The translations under genes were made by a program, and so were the position numbers. DNA of 64,000 bases from Corynebacterium vitaeruminis. GTDB lineage: Bacteria; Actinomycetota; Actinomycetes; Mycobacteriales; Mycobacteriaceae. The stretch is taken from positions 1 to 64,000 of the forward strand of contig NZ_JVVM01000002.1 of NCBI RefSeq assembly GCF_001054325.1. Reading direction: 5' to 3'. How positions within the stretch are numbered: the first letter of the stretch is position 1; every line of letters begins with the position of its first letter. Shown one piece after another: positions 36,966 to 48,067 of the stretch. The notes under the pieces were generated by a model, which was given only the letters and a program-made list of their open reading frames with translations, did not search any database and had not been told where the DNA came from.

Positions 36966-39065
36966 TCACACGAGCTCCACCGAAGCGACGCCCTCGAATT
37001 CGTTCAATGAATCACCGACACCCAACGCGCTACCACGCACGATGATGTCATACTTGCCCGGCGCGACTCCTCCGGTCTCCCAGGTGACCTTGGCTGTTGT
37101 GTAGACACCGTCCTTGGCAAATTCAATGACAGTTGCCTGATCCCAGTCGTCGGAGACGATTTCACCTCGGTTGTTCTTAATAAGTAGGTAGCCGTCTTCC
37201 AGTCGCAGGTCGTTATTCGGGTTAGCCGCCACGAATTGAGCAATAGCCTTCCGCCCTATCGTGACGCTTGCCGTGGATTCAAGCACGTCACCAAAGCTCT
37301 TACCCGTTGGTGCAGAATCGATAATTTTTCCCCCTGCTGGCGACGGCGGGATGATGCCAGTGAGGTCACCTGCAGCGCTTCCCGGGTCGACAGTCATGCC
37401 GTCGGCAAGCGCGTGAGCGAGATCGTGATAGATGGAAATCATCGCACTGAGCGTGTATTTGCCGAAGGCCGTTGCGCCGCCCTCGTAGTCCTGCTGGTCG
37501 TATTCCTCTGGGGTAGCGACGTAGTGGCCATAGCTGTTGGTGTAGCCCTGGCAGATGACGGTATCGATTGGCACGCCGAGGACTTCAGCGACGTGCTGAC
37601 GCATGCGGTAGCCCGACATTGTGGTGGGCTCAAGGCCATTGGTGATCAAGGTGAAGCCACCGATGCGGGTGATGGAGAACATGTGGGTCTGCTGGAGAAG
37701 ACCATCGATGTAGCCGACTGGCAGCAGGCACTCTTTGTCGCCCTGAATCTCCCGGATGTTCTTCGGCAGCACTACATTATTGAGCTGGTGCACCCACGGC
37801 GTACCGCCGCGCTCGCCTTCGTTGAACCCGAGGGCGGGTTCTCCACCGCCATCCTCCTGGCTGCTGGCTGCGAAGGCCGCACCGAGGATTGCAGGTCCAG
37901 TGCGGTGCGGCTGGCCGTCGGGCGTGAATTGGCCGTCGATGTCGACATCGCCAAGGTTGACCCACTTGTGGACGGCAGAGATACCGCCTCCTGGCAGTGC
38001 AATGGTCTGGCCTTGGGTGGCATCAATCTGACGCTGACCGAGAATGCGGGCGGATTCTGCTTCGTCTCCGTTGCCTGGGCCCGAATTTGGCACGAGCCCC
38101 ATGTTCGGGCTGATGTCACCCGGGCACGACATGGTGAATGCAGCGACGAAAGGGGCATCGGCCGGCTCACGGTGGGTGACGCCACGGTCGACCTCGACCT
38201 TCCAAGCCGCGTAGCCCTTGTTGTCGCCGTCGATGATGGTGTGCTCGGGGCCGAAGGTGGTGGGATGAATTCCGTACCAGTTAATGAATCCGACTTCGCG
38301 GCCACCGCGACTCACGTGCAGTGTATGGCTTTCCGGGTTGACTCCGTCGGGGAAGCGACGCAGCTCTTCTTCCGGATTACGCTTGAATGCCTGCAAAGAG
38401 CGGTTGATACCTGCATCCTTAGCAATCCCCTTGGTCAGGTGAATAGTCGACGGCTGATAATCAGCGTGTGCACGTTCAATAGCCTTGACCACACCGACGA
38501 CTACAGCTTCGAAGGTGACGGGACGGAATCCGAGAGTAGTCAGATCGACCATGAGATGACCCGATGTGCCGCCCGGCGCAACGTGCGTGTGGGAGGCACA
38601 GATAAGCACATTTCCCTCATGGTAGAGCTCTCCGAAGAGAGCCCGGAGGCGTCGCAGAACCTCCATCTGGATGGACTGGAACATGAGCCCCATATCTGCG
38701 GTGACGTGGACGACACGGTTGTCGTTGTCATCGCCGAAAATGAATGCACGTGCCATCTGGCGCAAGCGCAGACCCGAGGTGGTCTGATCCATGACCGCAT
38801 ACCCGTTCATGCCAGCACCAAGCGGCTCGCCTGTCATGTCGGCCATTCCCCGTCCGACATTCAAATTCGTGGTCGAATTCCCCGTCGCAGCAGAACTCCC
38901 ATTTGCAGGAGCAGCGTTTGCCTTCGGTGCACCACTTACGGCAGGCATCATACCCGCAGCTGAGACGGCAGTTGCACCGACGAGAAAGCCTCGCCTGCCC
39001 ACTTGGTACGGGGCGCGTACGGTTGGTTCTGCCGAATTCGACGATGCCATCTGGGGATCGAGCAT
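36966..39065 (-). CDS. Tat-exported neutral/alkaline ceramidase
   Basis: This 699-residue protein resembles neutral ceramidases, which split ceramide into sphingosine and a fatty acid. A twin-arginine signal (GRRGFLVG, R24/R25) with a hydrophobic core ends near residue 51. Family features follow: an SHTHVAPGG zinc site, GDISPN with the candidate nucleophile serine, YTNSYGHY with a conserved Tyr pair, and a C-terminal immunoglobulin-like domain. The ATG follows AGAGGA. It stands alone. Corynebacteria do not make sphingolipids, so host (skin or mucosal) ceramide is the likely substrate; the closest actinobacterial relative is Rv0669c. Confidence 0.88.
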   Translation of the reverse strand: MLDPQMASSNSAEPTVRAPYQVGRRGFLVGATAVSAAGMMPAVSGAPKANAAPANGSSAATGNSTTNLNVGRGMADMTGEPLGAGMNGYAVMDQTTSGLRLRQMARAFIFGDDNDNRVVHVTADMGLMFQSIQMEVLRRLRALFGELYHEGNVLICASHTHVAPGGTSGHLMVDLTTLGFRPVTFEAVVVGVVKAIERAHADYQPSTIHLTKGIAKDAGINRSLQAFKRNPEEELRRFPDGVNPESHTLHVSRGGREVGFINWYGIHPTTFGPEHTIIDGDNKGYAAWKVEVDRGVTHREPADAPFVAAFTMSCPGDISPNMGLVPNSGPGNGDEAESARILGQRQIDATQGQTIALPGGGISAVHKWVNLGDVDIDGQFTPDGQPHRTGPAILGAAFAASSQEDGGGEPALGFNEGERGGTPWVHQLNNVVLPKNIREIQGDKECLLPVGYIDGLLQQTHMFSITRIGGFTLITNGLEPTTMSGYRMRQHVAEVLGVPIDTVICQGYTNSYGHYVATPEEYDQQDYEGGATAFGKYTLSAMISIYHDLAHALADGMTVDPGSAAGDLTGIIPPSPAGGKIIDSAPTGKSFGDVLESTASVTIGRKAIAQFVAANPNNDLRLEDGYLLIKNNRGEIVSDDWDQATVIEFAKDGVYTTAKVTWETGGVAPGKYDIIVRGSALGVGDSLNEFEGVASVELV

Positions 39066-39282
39066 GTCACATCCTCTTCATATTTCTTTTTGGATAGCAA
39101 TGATTAGGACTTTAATCAGACAATCCCCTGCGCGTGGCCTAATAAGCCGAACTTTCCAAAGATTTTTCTCCGACAGTAGTAACCGATACGACATTCACAA
39201 TGCAGTATCACTACCATGGACACAGTAGAATTTCGCAGTCCCTAGCGCGCTCCCCCACAGACACAACTTCAGAAAGGGCACC

Positions 39283-40785
39283 ATGGCTCAGGCTGTCGGT
39301 TTTAACCGCGAGAAGTACATCGAAATGCAATCCGCTCACATTAAGAAGCGGCGCGCAGACATCGCAGGTGAAGGCGGCAAGCTCTATCTCGAAATGGGCG
39401 GCAAGCTCTTTGACGATATGCATGCCTCGCGTGTGCTTCCCGGCTTCACGCCTGACAATAAAATCGCTATGCTCGACCGGCTCAAAGACGATTTGGAAAT
39501 CATGGTGTGCATCAATGCCAAGGATTTGGAACGCCACAAGGTTCGCGCTGACCTCGACATCACCTATGAAGACGATGTGCTGCGCCTCGTCGATGTCTTC
39601 CGTGAGCGCGGGTTTGTAGTCGGCAGCGTCGTCGTCACGCAGCTTTCCGACGACAACACCCTGGCAAACAACTTCCTTGAACGCCTGCAGCGACTCGGGT
39701 TGAACGTAGTCCGCCATCGCAATATCGAGGGCTACCCGACGAACACGGAAAAGATTGTCAGCGAGGCCGGCTTTGGAATCAATGAATGGGTGCAAACCAC
39801 CCGCGACTTGGTGGTCGTCACAGCGCCGGGCCCAGGCTCCGGAAAGCTGGCGACCTGCCTGTCGCAGATTTACCATGACCACAAACACGGGATTCGCTCT
39901 GGTTACGCGAAGTTCGAGACCTTCCCCATCTGGAATCTGGCACTCGAACACCCGGTAAACCTCGCCTATGAGGCGGCAACAGCAGATCTCGATGACATCA
40001 ACCTCATCGATCCATTTCATTTGGCCGCCTACGACACCAATGTCACCAGCTATAACCGCGATGTCGAGGTCTTCCCGCTGCTGCGCACGCTGCTGGAGAA
40101 ACTCGCAGGCGAGTCACCGTACAAGTCGCCGACCGACATGGGCGTCAATATGGCCGGTTACTGCATCGATGATGACGAAGTGTGCCGCGAGGCATCTAAC
40201 CAGGAAATCGTTCGCCGTTACTACAAGGCGCTTGTCGACGAGCACAAGAACAGCGCAGACGACGAAGTTTCACAGCGCATTGCCATGATTATGAGCAAGG
40301 CCAACGTGTCGACAGCCGCCCGCCGCGTTGTGGCACCTGCGCTTGAAGTTGAGAAAGCCACTGGCGCGCCGGGCAGCGCAATCGAATTGCATGACGGCAC
40401 AATCATCACTGGCAAGACCTCTGCGCTGCTTGGCTGCTCGGCAGCGATGCTACTTAACGCTCTCAAGAAGCTGGCCAACATCGACCCAGACTTGCACCTG
40501 CTCTCCCCTGCTGCCATCGAGCCAATTCAGACGCTCAAAACGCACCATCTGGGCAGCCGCAACCCGCGCTTGCATACCGACGAGGTTCTCATCGCCCTTT
40601 CCGTGTCTGCGGCAACCAGCGACGATGCCCGCGCCGCCCTCGCGGAGCTGAAGAACCTGCGTAACTGCGATGTCCACACCACCACTATTCTCGGCAGCGT
40701 GGACGAAACAATCTTCCGCAACCTCGGTGTCTTAGTGACTTCGGAGCCTAAGTACCAGAAGAAGGCTCTCTACCAGAAGCACTGA
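39283..40785 (+). CDS. DUF1846 family protein
   Basis: The 500-residue soluble protein is a full-length DUF1846 member, a widely spread bacterial family whose activity is not established. Visible segments include [11 protein letters not shown] at the N-terminus and [12 protein letters not shown], a P-loop-like glycine turn near residue 187, suggesting nucleotide binding. The ATG at 39283 follows AGAAAGGG. It diverges from the ceramidase gene with about 220 bases between. No partner gene is evident. Confidence 0.82.
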   Translation: MAQAVGFNREKYIEMQSAHIKKRRADIAGEGGKLYLEMGGKLFDDMHASRVLPGFTPDNKIAMLDRLKDDLEIMVCINAKDLERHKVRADLDITYEDDVLRLVDVFRERGFVVGSVVVTQLSDDNTLANNFLERLQRLGLNVVRHRNIEGYPTNTEKIVSEAGFGINEWVQTTRDLVVVTAPGPGSGKLATCLSQIYHDHKHGIRSGYAKFETFPIWNLALEHPVNLAYEAATADLDDINLIDPFHLAAYDTNVTSYNRDVEVFPLLRTLLEKLAGESPYKSPTDMGVNMAGYCIDDDEVCREASNQEIVRRYYKALVDEHKNSADDEVSQRIAMIMSKANVSTAARRVVAPALEVEKATGAPGSAIELHDGTIITGKTSALLGCSAAMLLNALKKLANIDPDLHLLSPAAIEPIQTLKTHHLGSRNPRLHTDEVLIALSVSAATSDDARAALAELKNLRNCDVHTTTILGSVDETIFRNLGVLVTSEPKYQKKALYQKH

Positions 40786-40846
40786 GCCAGACCAGCAGCT
40801 CACGGCCAAAATAGGATAACTGCGTGCGCCGACTAGAATAGTCCCC

Positions 40847-41779
40847 GTGAGCATCAGCAAGATTCTTCTGTACTACCAGTTCGCCCCACTGTCCGATCCG
40901 CGTGCCATCATGCTGTGGCAGCGCGATCTCTGCGAATCGTTAGGACTCAAAGGCCGCATTCTGGTGTCCGAGCACGGCATCAACGGCACCGTCGGCGGTG
41001 ATCTCGATGCATGCAAGAGGTACATCAAGAAAACCAAGCAATACCCCGCTTTTCACTCCATGCAGTTTAAGTGGAGCGAAGGCGGTGCTGATGACTTTCC
41101 AAAGCTCTCCGTCAAGGTTCGCGACGAAATCGTCGCCTTTGGTGCTCCGGGCGAGCTCAAAGTCAATACCGATGGTGTCATTGGCGGCGGCACACATTTG
41201 AAGCCAGAAGAGGTCAATAAACTCGTCGAAGAGCGCGGCGACGATGTCATCTTCTTCGACGGCCGCAACGCCATGGAAGCCGAAATTGGCAAGTTCAAAA
41301 ACGCCGTCGTCCCGGATGTAAAGACCACGCACGACTTTATCGACGAGCTGGAATCCGGCAAATACGACTGGATGAAGGACAAGCCCGTCATTTCCTACTG
41401 CACCGGCGGTATTCGCTGCGAAATTCTCTCCGCATTGATGAAGAACCGCGGTTTCGAAGAGGTCTACCAAATCGACGGCGGTATCGTCCGCTACGGCGAA
41501 AAGTTTGGCAATAAGGGTCTGTGGGAAGGCTCACTCTATGTCTTCGACAAGCGCATGCACATGGAGTTCGGCGATGGCATCGAAGACGAGGACTACGTGC
41601 AACTCGGCCATTGCGTCCACTGCGGCAAGCCCACAAACACCTTCCAGAACTGCATCAACGAAGACACGTGCCGCCGTCAGGTGCTTATCTGCGACGACTG
41701 TTGGGAGCACACCGAGACTCAGCACTGTGGCCGCGAGGACTGCAAGGAAGTTGCAGAAGAGATCGCCGCAGCGAAGTAG
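40847..41779 (+). CDS. trhO: tRNA uridine(34) hydroxylase (rhodanese-family TrhO/YceA)
   Basis: This 310-residue protein has an N-terminal acylphosphatase-like domain, a rhodanese domain with active-site loop CTGGIRC (C185 to C191), and a C-terminal cysteine-rich tail (CVHCGKP, CINEDTC, CDDCWEH) likely to bind metal. TrhO uses oxygen to make 5-hydroxyuridine at the wobble position of some tRNAs. The start is a GTG at 40847. It lies between DUF1846 and hrpA on the same strand. Confidence 0.9.
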   Translation: MSISKILLYYQFAPLSDPRAIMLWQRDLCESLGLKGRILVSEHGINGTVGGDLDACKRYIKKTKQYPAFHSMQFKWSEGGADDFPKLSVKVRDEIVAFGAPGELKVNTDGVIGGGTHLKPEEVNKLVEERGDDVIFFDGRNAMEAEIGKFKNAVVPDVKTTHDFIDELESGKYDWMKDKPVISYCTGGIRCEILSALMKNRGFEEVYQIDGGIVRYGEKFGNKGLWEGSLYVFDKRMHMEFGDGIEDEDYVQLGHCVHCGKPTNTFQNCINEDTCRRQVLICDDCWEHTETQHCGREDCKEVAEEIAAAK

Positions 41780-41872
41780 GCTGCCCCTCACTGCCCCGAT
41801 CTAGCTCGAGCACCGCGCAATCGACGTAGATGTGGGTTGTCTACACAGACACAGCTAATCTAGTAGGCAACC

Positions 41873-44800
41873 ATGACTACTCCTAGCCGTTCTGAGAAAC
41901 CAGCTCCACGTCACCAGTCCGGAAACCGCAATTCTGGAAACCGAACTTCCGCCAGACCGCAGCGCTCTGGCAAGCCCGTTAAAGACGCGCGTAAGAAGGA
42001 GCTCTACCAGCTCGCTGATCAACTACCGATCCGAGAGGCTCAGTCCTTCCGTCGTCGGCTGAAGCGAGCATCCGCGCCGAAGGCGCTGTCTGCCATCTCC
42101 GCAGACCTCGACTTTGCGCTGGAGCGGTTGGAAGAGCGTCGTAAAGCGATTCCTCGCATCACCTACCCGGCGCAGTTGCCGGTGTCCGCCCGCCGCGACG
42201 ATATTGCAGAGGCGATTGAGAACAATCAGGTCGTCATTATTGCTGGTGAGACTGGCTCTGGTAAAACTACCCAAATCCCGAAGATATGCCTAGAACTGGG
42301 ACGCGGTGTGCGCGGCAAGATTGGCCATACGCAGCCCCGTCGTATTGCGGCGCGTTCGGTGGCGGAGCGAATTGCTCATGAGCTGGGCGAAAAGATTGGT
42401 CAGCACGTCGGCTATGCGGTGCGTTTCGATGACCGTGTCGGCAAGGATACCTGCATCAAACTGATGACCGACGGTATCCTGCTGGCCGAAATTGGCCGCG
42501 ACCGCCTATTGCGTGAGTACGACACGATTATCATCGACGAGGCGCACGAACGCAGCCTCAACATCGACTTCCTGCTGGGATATTTGAAGCATATTCTGCC
42601 GCAGCGCCCAGATCTGAAGGTCATCATCACCTCGGCGACGATTGATCCGGAACGATTCGCCTGTCATTTCGCGCCTGACGACGAGCACCCTGCGCCCATC
42701 ATCGAGGTGTCAGGACGCACCTACCCGGTGGAAATTCGCTATCGCCCACTGGTGCAGACCGTCGTTGCGAAAAATGGTCAGGAAAAGGAAGTCGCCATCG
42801 AGCAAATCGATGGTGTTATTGCTGCGTGTGAAGAGCTCATGCGGCTTGGTGACGGCGATATCCTGGTGTTCTTTTCGGGTGAGCGAGAGATTCGGGAAGC
42901 TGCCGAAGCCATCGAGGGTAAACACTGGAAGGGTGTAGACGCCGTCCCGCTGTTCGGTCGGCTATCTAATGCAGAGCAGCATCGAATCTTCACCCCGCAC
43001 TCCGGGCGCCGCATTGTGCTGGCGACCAATATCGCCGAGACGTCGCTGACGGTGCCGGGTATCGAGTACGTCGTCGATACTGGCACCGCGCGCATTTCGC
43101 GCTACTCCACCCGCACGAAGGTGCAGCGCTTGCCAGTCGAGGACATCAGTCAGGCGTCCGCTAATCAGCGCTCGGGCCGCTGTGGTCGCGTGGCTGATGG
43201 TGTGGCGATTCGTCTCTACAGCGAAGAGGATTTTCTCTCTCGCCCGGAGTTTACGGATCCGGAGATTCTGCGCACCAATCTCGCATCGGTTGTGCTGCAA
43301 ATGATTTCGCTGCGGCTTGGCGCGATTGAGGACTTCCCCTTTGTCCAGCCACCAGAGCACAAGGCAGTGCGCGATGGCATCAACCTGCTTACCGAGCTTC
43401 AGGCTATTACCACGGCGTCGGGTTCTGGAAGAGGACGTACATCTGGTTCTGGCTCCAGCTCTGGTGCTCCCGAGCTGACCGATATTGGCCGACAGATTGC
43501 CCGGATTCCAGTCGACCCGCGGCTTGCCCGCATGCTGGTTGAGGGCTACGAAAACACCACGCTTGGTGCTGTGACCGTCATCGTCGCTGCTTTGTCGCTG
43601 CAGGATGTCCGCGAACGTCCACTTGAGTTCCAGGCTCAGGCAGATCAGCTGCATGCCCGATTTAAAGACACCACCAGCGACTTCAACTCCCTTCTGAAAC
43701 TCTGGGAGTACCTGGAGGAAAAGCGCCGTGAGCTCAGCGGCAACCAGTTCCGCAAGCTGTGCAAGCGCGAATACCTCCACTATCTCCGTGTTCGTGAGTG
43801 GCAGGACTTGGTGCGTCAGCTGCATCAGGCAACGGCTGAGCTGGGCTGGAGTCTTTCGGCCCGCAGCTCAACCAGCGGTGTCGACAATCTCGACGAAGTT
43901 GCAAAGTCGCTGCTACCAGGCCTTTTGTCCATGATTGGTACTCGCGAGGGTGAGGGCAAGGAATTCACCGGCACTCGCAACACTAGATTCCTCATTCACC
44001 CCTCGTCCGCGTTGGCAAAGAAACCACCTCGCTGGGTGATGGCTGCGGAAATCGTCGAGACCTCGCGCACTTTTGCGCGCAATGTCGGCACTATTCAGCC
44101 TCAGTGGGTAGAGAAGGTAGCTCCTCACCTGCTGAAACACCAGTACTCGGAACCCCACTGGTCGGCTAAGCGCGGTGCGGCGATGGCTTACCAGAAGTCC
44201 ACGCTCTATGGCGTTCCCGTAGTCGTTGACCGCTTGGTGCCTTATCACCGCGTCGATGCGGACGCCGCGCGCTCTATCTTCATCCGCTCCGCACTTGTCG
44301 ACGGCGAGTGGAACACTCATCACGAGTTCTTCAAGAACAATCAGGACAAACTGGCCGAAGCCGAGAAGATCGAGGAAAAGCAGCGTTCGCGCGGCATTGT
44401 CGTCGATGACGACGTGCTCTACGCGTTCTACGACTCCAAGCTGCCCGCCTCTATTACAACGGCCGCCAATTTTGACCGCTGGTGGAAGAAGACTAAACCG
44501 AAGCAACCGAATCTCCTCGATTTCGATCCGAATAAGCTGCTCAACCCCGAAGCCGGAGACATCGATGACAACGCTTTCCCCGAGATGTGGCAACAGGGCT
44601 CAGTCGACTTCTCGCTGTCCTATAAGTTCGAGCCGGGCGCCCCTGATGACGGCGTTACGCTCCGTGTCCCCGTTCCCCTCCTGGCAGGTCTGCGTGAAGA
44701 CGGCTTCGACTGGCAAGTGCCAGGTCTTCGCGCTGAGCTGGCAGAAGCCTACATTCGCACTCTGCCGAAGGCTTTGCGCAAGTCCGTTGTTCCCGCGCCA

Positions 44801-45928
44801 GACTTCGCCCGCCGCGCGCTAGAGACAATGACCCCGTACTCCGGGCGCTTCGTCGATGTCTTTGCTGATGCTTTACGACGAATTGGAGGCTCCGGCATCA
44901 ATGGTGGAGACTTTGACCCGTCGAAGCTGCCAGCACACCTGCGCTTTAACTACGCAGTTGTGGACCGACACGGGAATATTGTCGATCAGAGCCGGGATCT
45001 CGCGGCGCTTCGCGCCAAGCATGCTGCGACTGTCTCGACTGCTGTTTCGAAGCGTGCAAAATCTGCAGCTCACGAAGCTGTGAAGAAGTGGACTTCAGAC
45101 AATTTGGGCGCTGTCGCTGAGACCGTCAAGAGCACCGTCGATGGGCAATCCGTCACAATGTATCCGACGCTGGTGACCACTAAGGATGGCGTGGCCGTCG
45201 AGGTCAAACCAACTAAGGCTCAGGCCGAGGCGGCGTTGGCGACCACAAATTTGACGATGTTATTGCGGGAGTGCCCGGTAAACGGTGCACAAATGACTAA
45301 AGGTCTTCCTCTGCAGCAACGCGTTGGCGTGGATGCATGGCCACATGGTGGCGCCGATGGGCTTGTCGAGGACTGCCGCGTCGCCGTAATCCGCGACCGT
45401 ATGATGGCTGCTGGTGGCCCGGTACGTGATCCGAAGGAATTCGACAAGCTACTTGAACAGGTTCGTTCTGGTGTCGCCTCAGAAGTGCGCCAATTGGTCG
45501 TCGGCATTGCTCAGGCAATGCCACGCTATGTCTCGGTGACTAATCAGCTGAACAAGTGGGAAGGCGACGCTATTGACGATATGCGTCGTCAGCTGGAGTT
45601 CATGTTCCCCAAGGGGGCCGTGGCCAAGCACGGCTGGCAACACCTGCGTAATTTGCCACGTTACCTACAAGCGATGGAGATCCGCCTTGAGGAAATGAAC
45701 CGCGATCCGGACCGTGATGCGGATCGTGAAGATGAGGTGACTGAGGCTCGGGAATACTTGGCAGCAAAACTTGAGCAACTGCCTAAAGCACGTGCTCATT
45801 CTGCCGAGGTGCGGGATATTCAGTGGCTTATCGAAGAACTACGCGTCAGTCTTTTTGCTCAGCGTTTGGGAACCTCACAGAGTGTATCCCTAACCCGAGT
45901 AAAAAAGCGTGTGGATAAATTGCGCTAG
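41873..45928 (+). CDS. hrpA: ATP-dependent RNA helicase HrpA
   Basis: This 1351-residue DEAH-box helicase is of normal HrpA length. A basic, Ser/Arg/Pro-rich N-terminus precedes Walker [10 protein letters not shown] (about residues 124-132), DEAH (about 222), SAT (about 251) and the NQRSGRCGR motif VI (about 430). Winged-helix, HA2 and OB domains follow, then the DUF3418 C-terminal region. In E. coli HrpA resolves stalled ribosomes. Its stop codon overlaps that of the convergent nrdR in a shared CTAG. Two copies of the 11-mer repeat lie inside, in opposite orientations. Confidence 0.95.
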   Translation: MTTPSRSEKPAPRHQSGNRNSGNRTSARPQRSGKPVKDARKKELYQLADQLPIREAQSFRRRLKRASAPKALSAISADLDFALERLEERRKAIPRITYPAQLPVSARRDDIAEAIENNQVVIIAGETGSGKTTQIPKICLELGRGVRGKIGHTQPRRIAARSVAERIAHELGEKIGQHVGYAVRFDDRVGKDTCIKLMTDGILLAEIGRDRLLREYDTIIIDEAHERSLNIDFLLGYLKHILPQRPDLKVIITSATIDPERFACHFAPDDEHPAPIIEVSGRTYPVEIRYRPLVQTVVAKNGQEKEVAIEQIDGVIAACEELMRLGDGDILVFFSGEREIREAAEAIEGKHWKGVDAVPLFGRLSNAEQHRIFTPHSGRRIVLATNIAETSLTVPGIEYVVDTGTARISRYSTRTKVQRLPVEDISQASANQRSGRCGRVADGVAIRLYSEEDFLSRPEFTDPEILRTNLASVVLQMISLRLGAIEDFPFVQPPEHKAVRDGINLLTELQAITTASGSGRGRTSGSGSSSGAPELTDIGRQIARIPVDPRLARMLVEGYENTTLGAVTVIVAALSLQDVRERPLEFQAQADQLHARFKDTTSDFNSLLKLWEYLEEKRRELSGNQFRKLCKREYLHYLRVREWQDLVRQLHQATAELGWSLSARSSTSGVDNLDEVAKSLLPGLLSMIGTREGEGKEFTGTRNTRFLIHPSSALAKKPPRWVMAAEIVETSRTFARNVGTIQPQWVEKVAPHLLKHQYSEPHWSAKRGAAMAYQKSTLYGVPVVVDRLVPYHRVDADAARSIFIRSALVDGEWNTHHEFFKNNQDKLAEAEKIEEKQRSRGIVVDDDVLYAFYDSKLPASITTAANFDRWWKKTKPKQPNLLDFDPNKLLNPEAGDIDDNAFPEMWQQGSVDFSLSYKFEPGAPDDGVTLRVPVPLLAGLREDGFDWQVPGLRAELAEAYIRTLPKALRKSVVPAPDFARRALETMTPYSGRFVDVFADALRRIGGSGINGGDFDPSKLPAHLRFNYAVVDRHGNIVDQSRDLAALRAKHAATVSTAVSKRAKSAAHEAVKKWTSDNLGAVAETVKSTVDGQSVTMYPTLVTTKDGVAVEVKPTKAQAEAALATTNLTMLLRECPVNGAQMTKGLPLQQRVGVDAWPHGGADGLVEDCRVAVIRDRMMAAGGPVRDPKEFDKLLEQVRSGVASEVRQLVVGIAQAMPRYVSVTNQLNKWEGDAIDDMRRQLEFMFPKGAVAKHGWQHLRNLPRYLQAMEIRLEEMNRDPDRDADREDEVTEAREYLAAKLEQLPKARAHSAEVRDIQWLIEELRVSLFAQRLGTSQSVSLTRVKKRVDKLR

Positions 45929-46407
45929 TTCTTTTCTGTCTCATTGCCGCTGACTTCTGGCTCTTTGCCCTTGCGCATGCTTGAGATTTCCTCGGCAAAG
46001 TCATCCGCAGAGGAAAAGGACTTGTACACCGAAGCGAAACGAAGATAGCCGACCTCGTCCAATTCTTTCAGAGGTTCAAGGATGGCAAGGCCGATATCGT
46101 TTGAGTCCACTCGGGGCGTGCCTTTTTCGCGAAGGCTCTCCTCCACTTTTTGTGCGAGTTTCTTGAGCTGAGACTCTGATACTTCACGCCCCTGGCACGC
46201 GCGGCGAACGCCCTGAATAACTTTTTCGCGGTTGAATTCCTCCGGAATTCCATCCCGCTTAACGACCATCAACTGCGAGCGTTCAATCGTGGAAAAACGT
46301 TTACCGCAATTCAGGCATTCCCTGCGCCGGCGGATTCCCATACCGTTATCTATTAACCGTGAGTCCAAGACTCGTGTCTGATCATGATGACAAAACTGGC
46401 AATGCAC
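45925..46407 (-). CDS. nrdR: Transcriptional repressor NrdR
   Basis: This 160-residue regulator represses ribonucleotide reductase genes when dATP is high. The zinc ribbon cysteines are C3, C6, C31 and C34, and the ATP-cone domain spans about residues 49-139. The start is a GTG at 46407. It lies beside divS and lexA, the same arrangement as C. glutamicum, placing nucleotide supply next to DNA-damage control. Confidence 0.96.
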   Translation of the reverse strand: MHCQFCHHDQTRVLDSRLIDNGMGIRRRRECLNCGKRFSTIERSQLMVVKRDGIPEEFNREKVIQGVRRACQGREVSESQLKKLAQKVEESLREKGTPRVDSNDIGLAILEPLKELDEVGYLRFASVYKSFSSADDFAEEISSMRKGKEPEVSGNETEKN

Positions 46408-46451
46408 GCTTCTCAGTCTACGTCTAGCCTCAAAGCTGCAAGTTGGAACGA

Positions 46452-46910
46452 TTATTGCGCGGAGTAGGAAGCGTACGTAGGCGTGAAGTTGTTTTCGACA
46501 GCCTCACTCTGTCCCTGTTCGAAGACCACGCTGCCAAAAATTCCAAAGAAAGCCCCGATGCCCAGTGCCCATACCGCCATCAACCGAGTCAGGTTAGCGC
46601 CTGCAGATACATCACGGCGAATGGGCTGCTGCGCCTTGCTGATGGACAGGGACGGCTGACCGTAGTCAACCGAGGCATGACTGGGCCGCGACCTATCTAA
46701 CCGCACACGCGCCAACGAAGTCACACTGTGGTTGCGCTCTGCAATACGTGCGCGCTGACCGGGCCGAACAGTGTGCTGTGTGCGAGACGCACTACGTTCA
46801 CCCCACACCAACGGAGTTTTGTGTGTCGACCGAGTCGAGAGCTCGGATCCCTGAGAAAAGTCAGTATTAGATGCGCTGTTACCACTCAGTGCGGCTGCAA
46901 CAGTAGACAT
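46452..46910 (-). CDS. divS: DivS-like SOS cell division suppressor
   Basis: The 152-residue protein is polar for its first 105 residues, has one membrane span (about 108-131) and ends in a short Asn/Tyr/Ser tail. In C. glutamicum the gene between nrdR and lexA, transcribed away from lexA, is divS, which delays division during the SOS response. Position, size, single span and a near-perfect SOS box upstream support the same call here, although similarity at residue level could not be tested. ATG 46910 follows AAGGAG; a longer start would add 42 residues. Confidence 0.65.
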   Translation of the reverse strand: MSTVAAALSGNSASNTDFSQGSELSTRSTHKTPLVWGERSASRTQHTVRPGQRARIAERNHSVTSLARVRLDRSRPSHASVDYGQPSLSISKAQQPIRRDVSAGANLTRLMAVWALGIGAFFGIFGSVVFEQGQSEAVENNFTPTYASYSAQ

Positions 46911-47272
46911 TATGTTTTCTCCTTTTTCCAACGTTGACTCTCGCACCGTCTCCGGCCAAGAGAGCATATGTGTTGTACGACCGTTTCCCGACGCTGTGGA
47001 GACTATGCCCGAGGGCGGATGCGGAAAATCCGTCATAATGATTCCATCAAACGACTGTTCGACTAACTTGCCATGTCTGATTTATAGCACCATGTTCGAA
47101 TGATGTCTACCGCTATGCGGAATTACTTTCGAATTTACATGTCACCACTACCCCGAACTCATATAACGTGAAATCCTTTCACAAGATTGCATGACGCACA
47201 GCGTTCGATACTCGACGATTCGAACAGTTTTGGGTTATGATTCATTCGAAAGAGTTTGAGAAGGGATGTTCC
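46911..47272. other. divS-lexA divergent control region
   Basis: About 360 bases without a gene. It contains the SOS box described separately, an inverted GTTCGA/TCGAAC pair (47203-47208 and 47220-47225), a TATGAT at 47235-47240 that could be the lexA -10, and a weak second LexA-like site at 47246-47261 (8 of 12 positions). Confidence 0.5.
47047..47062. promoter_or_regulatory. SOS box (LexA operator)
   Basis: TCAAAC-GACT-GTTCGA matches 11 of the 12 fixed positions of the actinobacterial consensus TCGAAC-N4-GTTCGA. It lies about 140 bases from the divS ATG and 210 from the lexA ATG. Confidence 0.75.
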
Positions 47273-47974
47273 ATGGCTCAAAAGAAGAAAGCGAATGCTA
47301 AAACGCTCACCGATCGGCAGCGTCGCATTCTTGACGTCATTTCGGATGCCGTAGTCCTTCGCGGTTACCCACCAAGCATTCGAGAAATTGGAGATGCCGT
47401 GGGCTTGAATTCCACCTCGTCCGTGGCATACCAGCTGAAGGAACTGGAGAAGAAGGGTTTTCTCCGCCGGGACCCACACAAGCCGCGTGCAGTAAACGTA
47501 AGGGATTCTAAGTCCTCCGCTGGGACTTTTACCCCGGTAAAACCGGGACCCAAGGCTACTGGCGGCACCCAAACTCCCGAGATACCGGAGGACATGCCTG
47601 AGCCAATCTTCGTTCCTGTCGTTGGACAGATTGCGGCGGGCAACCCCATTTTGGCGGAGCAGCATATTGAAAGTCACATGGCACTTCCAATGGAGATTAC
47701 GGGCTCTGGCCAGCTGTACCTACTCAAGGTCGTGGGTGATTCCATGGTTGACGCGGGCATTCTCGACGGAGACTGGGTGGTAGTCCGTTCCCAAGAAGTG
47801 GTCGAGCAGGGTGACTTCGTTGCTGCGCTTTTTGAGGATGAAGCAACAGTCAAGGAATGGCACGAGGACGCTGCTGGCAAGTGGCTCATGCCCCATAACC
47901 GTGCCTTTGATCCACTGCCCGCGGAACATGCCAGGATTCTTGGCAAGGTCGTCAGCGTCCTACGCAGCCTCTAA
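47273..47974 (+). CDS. lexA: SOS repressor LexA
   Basis: The 233-residue repressor has an N-terminal winged helix ([18 protein letters not shown], helix-turn-helix) and a self-cleaving peptidase domain. The catalytic dyad is S157 in GDSMVDAG and K194 in ATVKEW; the cleavage site is the Ala-Gly in QIAAGN (about 121/122). The ATG at 47273 follows GAGAAGGG; an earlier frame start would add 12 residues overlapping control DNA. It is divergent from divS and 93 bases before sugR. Confidence 0.97.
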   Translation: MAQKKKANAKTLTDRQRRILDVISDAVVLRGYPPSIREIGDAVGLNSTSSVAYQLKELEKKGFLRRDPHKPRAVNVRDSKSSAGTFTPVKPGPKATGGTQTPEIPEDMPEPIFVPVVGQIAAGNPILAEQHIESHMALPMEITGSGQLYLLKVVGDSMVDAGILDGDWVVVRSQEVVEQGDFVAALFEDEATVKEWHEDAAGKWLMPHNRAFDPLPAEHARILGKVVSVLRSL

Positions 47975-47990
47975 TTTCCCACATTTTCAT

Positions 47991-48015
47991 TGCCCGAAAC
48001 AGACACAAACGGGCA
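47991..48015. promoter_or_regulatory. Inverted repeat between lexA and sugR
   Basis: TGCCCG (47991-47996) and CGGGCA (48010-48015) enclose 13 A/C-rich bases containing ACAGACA. It could be a weak lexA terminator (no T run follows) or an operator for sugR-fruK-ptsF. Confidence 0.35.
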
Positions 48016-48067
48016 TACTTGAAACAGGTAGTAAAGCTGATATTTTTCAACAGCTAAGGAGCGGGGA

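Noticed and set aside
37236..38963. A 575-codon open frame on the plus strand opposite the ceramidase gene
   Set aside because: It is antisense to a well-supported gene, has no recognisable domain or ribosome site, and its composition mirrors the codons of the minus strand.
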